Assembly: GCA_024291935.2 (NCBI GenBank)
Contig: CM044315.1
Span: 73,576,385-73,640,384, forward strand
DNA from: Okapia johnstoni
Taxonomy: Eukaryota; Chordata; Mammalia; Artiodactyla; Giraffidae
Direction of reading: 5' to 3'
DNA length: 64,000 nt
Shown: positions 61,851 through 64,000 of the stretch, piece after piece
Layout: every line of letters starts with the position of its first letter
How positions within the stretch are numbered: the stretch's first letter is position 1
Program-made: the position numbers and the translations under genes
Notes under the pieces: model-generated
The model's database searches: none
Told to the model about the DNA's origin: nothing
The model's input: only the letters and a program-made list of their open reading frames with translations

Positions 61851-62174
61851 GACAAATTCAATGAAGATTTTTTAAAAAATGATCTACATAAAAAAAAGTG
61901 TATTAAAAAAAAAAAGTGTATTTATTCAACTGAATCCTGTACAGCAACAAAAAATAATGAGCTGCTGCCACAAATATGAAACAACATAACTGAATTTCAC
62001 AAACAATGCTGAACAAATTATTTAATTTCAAAATTGGGTAAAAACAATATAAGGTGTTAAGAGGTCAGAATAGTGGCTATCTTTGGAGAAGGGGCATTGT
62101 ATGTTGGAGGGATATAAGGGAACATTTTGGGAGGTTGAATATTGGCTATATACTGATGGTGGTTATAATATGTA

Positions 62175-62222
62175 AGGACTTCCCTGGTGGCTCAGATGGT
62201 AAGGAATCTGCCTGCAATGCAA
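62175..62222 (+). mobile_element. Bov-tA SINE, head fragment
   Basis: Only the tRNA-like head remains: 'ggacttccctggtggctcag', 'atggtaaggaatctgcctgc'. The 3' part is absent, which is unusual because most truncations remove the 5' end. Confidence 0.85.
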
Positions 62223-64000
62223 GTTCACTAGGTTATGTAGCTAAGGGATTGTTATTTACACTATTAAAGATATAGTCTTTATTGTATTATATATAAACAA
62301 TAAAAAGGTTTTACACACACATATTATACTTTAACTGTACGAGACTATACATGTACAAGAATATACCCTAAATTCATGCTCACCACCTACTGATTATTCT
62401 TCTGGCTCCAAGCTCCCCAACTCATAGTTTAATCAGGGCAGTTCTCTTTTATTCATTTTTTGTACTGGTGTTCACCGTCTGCTATCTTCAGAAGCTGAAG
62501 AGTTATTTTGTGATTCACTGCCCTATATTATAAATCGATCCTCCAACTTAAAAGGTCTGAAACAGTTTAATACTTGATTATACTGTTTCACACTGAATAA
62601 ATGCTTCATGTATATACATTAATCTTGTCTCCTTAAAGTAGTAGCTCTTTAGGGGTAAAGAACTCTTTTTTCCTTTTGCCTTGGTACCCAACACACACCT
62701 ACTGACTGACTGGTAGAAGAAATGAAGTATCAAGTGTCTTGGTTTTTAACCTTAAAGCCTTGCTACTCAGTTTATGGCAAACTGTTTTTTTCCCACAAAT
62801 ATAAAAATTAAATTGTTATACAAAATTATGTGCAATTTTAACTAACTGGGAGAATTATAAAAGTCTCATTCTTCTCAAAGTCAGTTAGCTTTATAAGAAT
62901 TCAAAAACTTTTAACAAATTTAGGAACTAATAGATCCGGAGGATTGCTTTCTTCGTTCCCATACTTTCAGATCCCTTATTTACCTTATTGTATGCTCTCT
63001 GGATTAAGTAACAAGATAATTGCTCAACTGCCCCTGGGAGCACACTCCAGGTTTGCTATTTAATTAAAAGATAGGTATACGTGCATTCACATTAAAATGA
63101 ACTCAAAATATTTTTAATTGGTTACAAAAAGGAACTCTTCAAAGACTTCAAAAGCAACATACCACAAAGTCAAATTGAATATCAAAACCAAAAGGTCAGC
63201 CCGATTCCCCAAGAGCAGAAAATATATTTAGTTCTTCCTTATCATTTCACTTTTCAATTGCATGTAGCAATCTCTCCTGCCATTAAAAAAACATACACTT
63301 TGCCTATCTATATGCTTGCTTTTCTTCACATTTTGCACTTATATTTCCACTGAGTCTTTGGTATTTTTCCCATCTCACTCTTAATTTCATTTATATCACA
63401 AGTGCAAAAATCCTGAATATTGAGCAGGTCAACAATATCATAAGTATTTGTTAAATTCAATATTAAAAGTTACTGACAAGGAATCAGCCTCTGGGAATTT
63501 GTTACAGTCTTTAAAATAATCTATGATACAAGACAGAAACAAAGCACCCCTAACTCTTTATATCATCCCTAACTCTTTGCTTGAAGAAAGGTAATACATA
63601 GAAGATAATCATATTCAGAAATGGCTTGGGGCAAGATGACAAAGAAATATAACACCTAATTTCAATTGTATTTATTTACATCATCCTCTTTCCACTTCCT
63701 TCCTCATTTCTACAAGTTCTGAAGTTGGCTGAGACAATGAAGACAAAAAGTAGTGGTGTAAGTTGAAGAAAACAGTCAGGGAGAACCTAGAGTAGCCAGT
63801 CTGTGATACTTATACTATGTAGAAGGAACCAAATAAACTTAAGATCATTAAAAAAAAAAATTCTAATCTATCTAAAGTATTAAGATTTTTTAAAAGATCA
63901 AAATTTTATAAAAATATATACCAGAAAGTACTAACTAAAAAATATTTTAAGGAAGTCAAGTTCTCAGATCTTCTGTACCAAGTACTCATTACCCCTATCT

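Larger units (their letters stand above)
35631..64000 (-). other. RNF11 intron 1 (continues past window)
   Basis: The sequence upstream of RNF11 exon 2 is AT-rich to the right edge, and no CpG-rich first exon appears, so exon 1 must lie beyond 64000. Retroelements in it are listed separately. Stretches with nothing assignable by me: 35631-36280, 36610-38700, 40870-43440, 48465-50950, 52460-53860, 54350-55980, 56540-57490 and 62230-64000. Confidence 0.8.

Noticed and set aside
60000..64000. Search for RNF11 exon 1
   Set aside because: The right end is AT-rich, with no CpG-rich exon, PPPY-coding segment or suitable donor, so exon 1 is outside the window.

Overview
The window is mammalian genomic DNA from a ruminant, most likely a bovid. 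It carries the RTE-type LINE BovB, its derived SINEs (Bov-tA and dimeric Bov-A2) and CHR-type tRNA-derived SINEs. Older mammalian repeats (MIR, L2, L1) fill in between them. Cattle cannot be separated from other bovids from this sequence alone.

Two protein-coding genes are present and converge tail to tail. On the + strand, positions 131-23127 hold fifteen coding exons of TTC39A, the 3' part of the gene. They encode the last 484 residues; upstream exons lie left of the window. All exons join in frame at GT-AG sites. On the - strand, positions 35630-34122 hold the last two coding exons of RNF11, a small RING-H2 ubiquitin-ligase protein. Together they encode residues 42-154. The first RNF11 exon lies beyond the right edge, so about 28 kb at the right (35631-64000) is RNF11 intron 1. 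The TTC39A/RNF11 pairing matches the mammalian order I know from human 1p32 and settles the TTC39A paralogue call.

Layout: 1-23.1 kb is the GC-rich TTC39A exon/intron body. It contains L2, MIR, CHR, Bov-tA and one short BovB copy, plus an identical 234-bp direct duplication on either side of one exon. About 23.1-24.0 kb is the TTC39A 3' UTR. About 24-32 kb is the intergenic space, and about 32-34.1 kb is the probable RNF11 3' UTR, AT-rich and free of recognisable SINEs. The 34.1-35.6 kb segment holds the RNF11 exons. From 35.6 to 64 kb lies RNF11 intron 1, packed with retroelements. These include a 2-kb decayed BovB, a BovB with an inverted 5' part and target-site duplication that was later split by an L1, four same-orientation L1 tails, and many SINEs.

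I found no unknown gene system, CRISPR array or recognisable RNA gene. The most notable structures are the intragenic 234-bp duplication and the inverted, L1-split BovB insertion.
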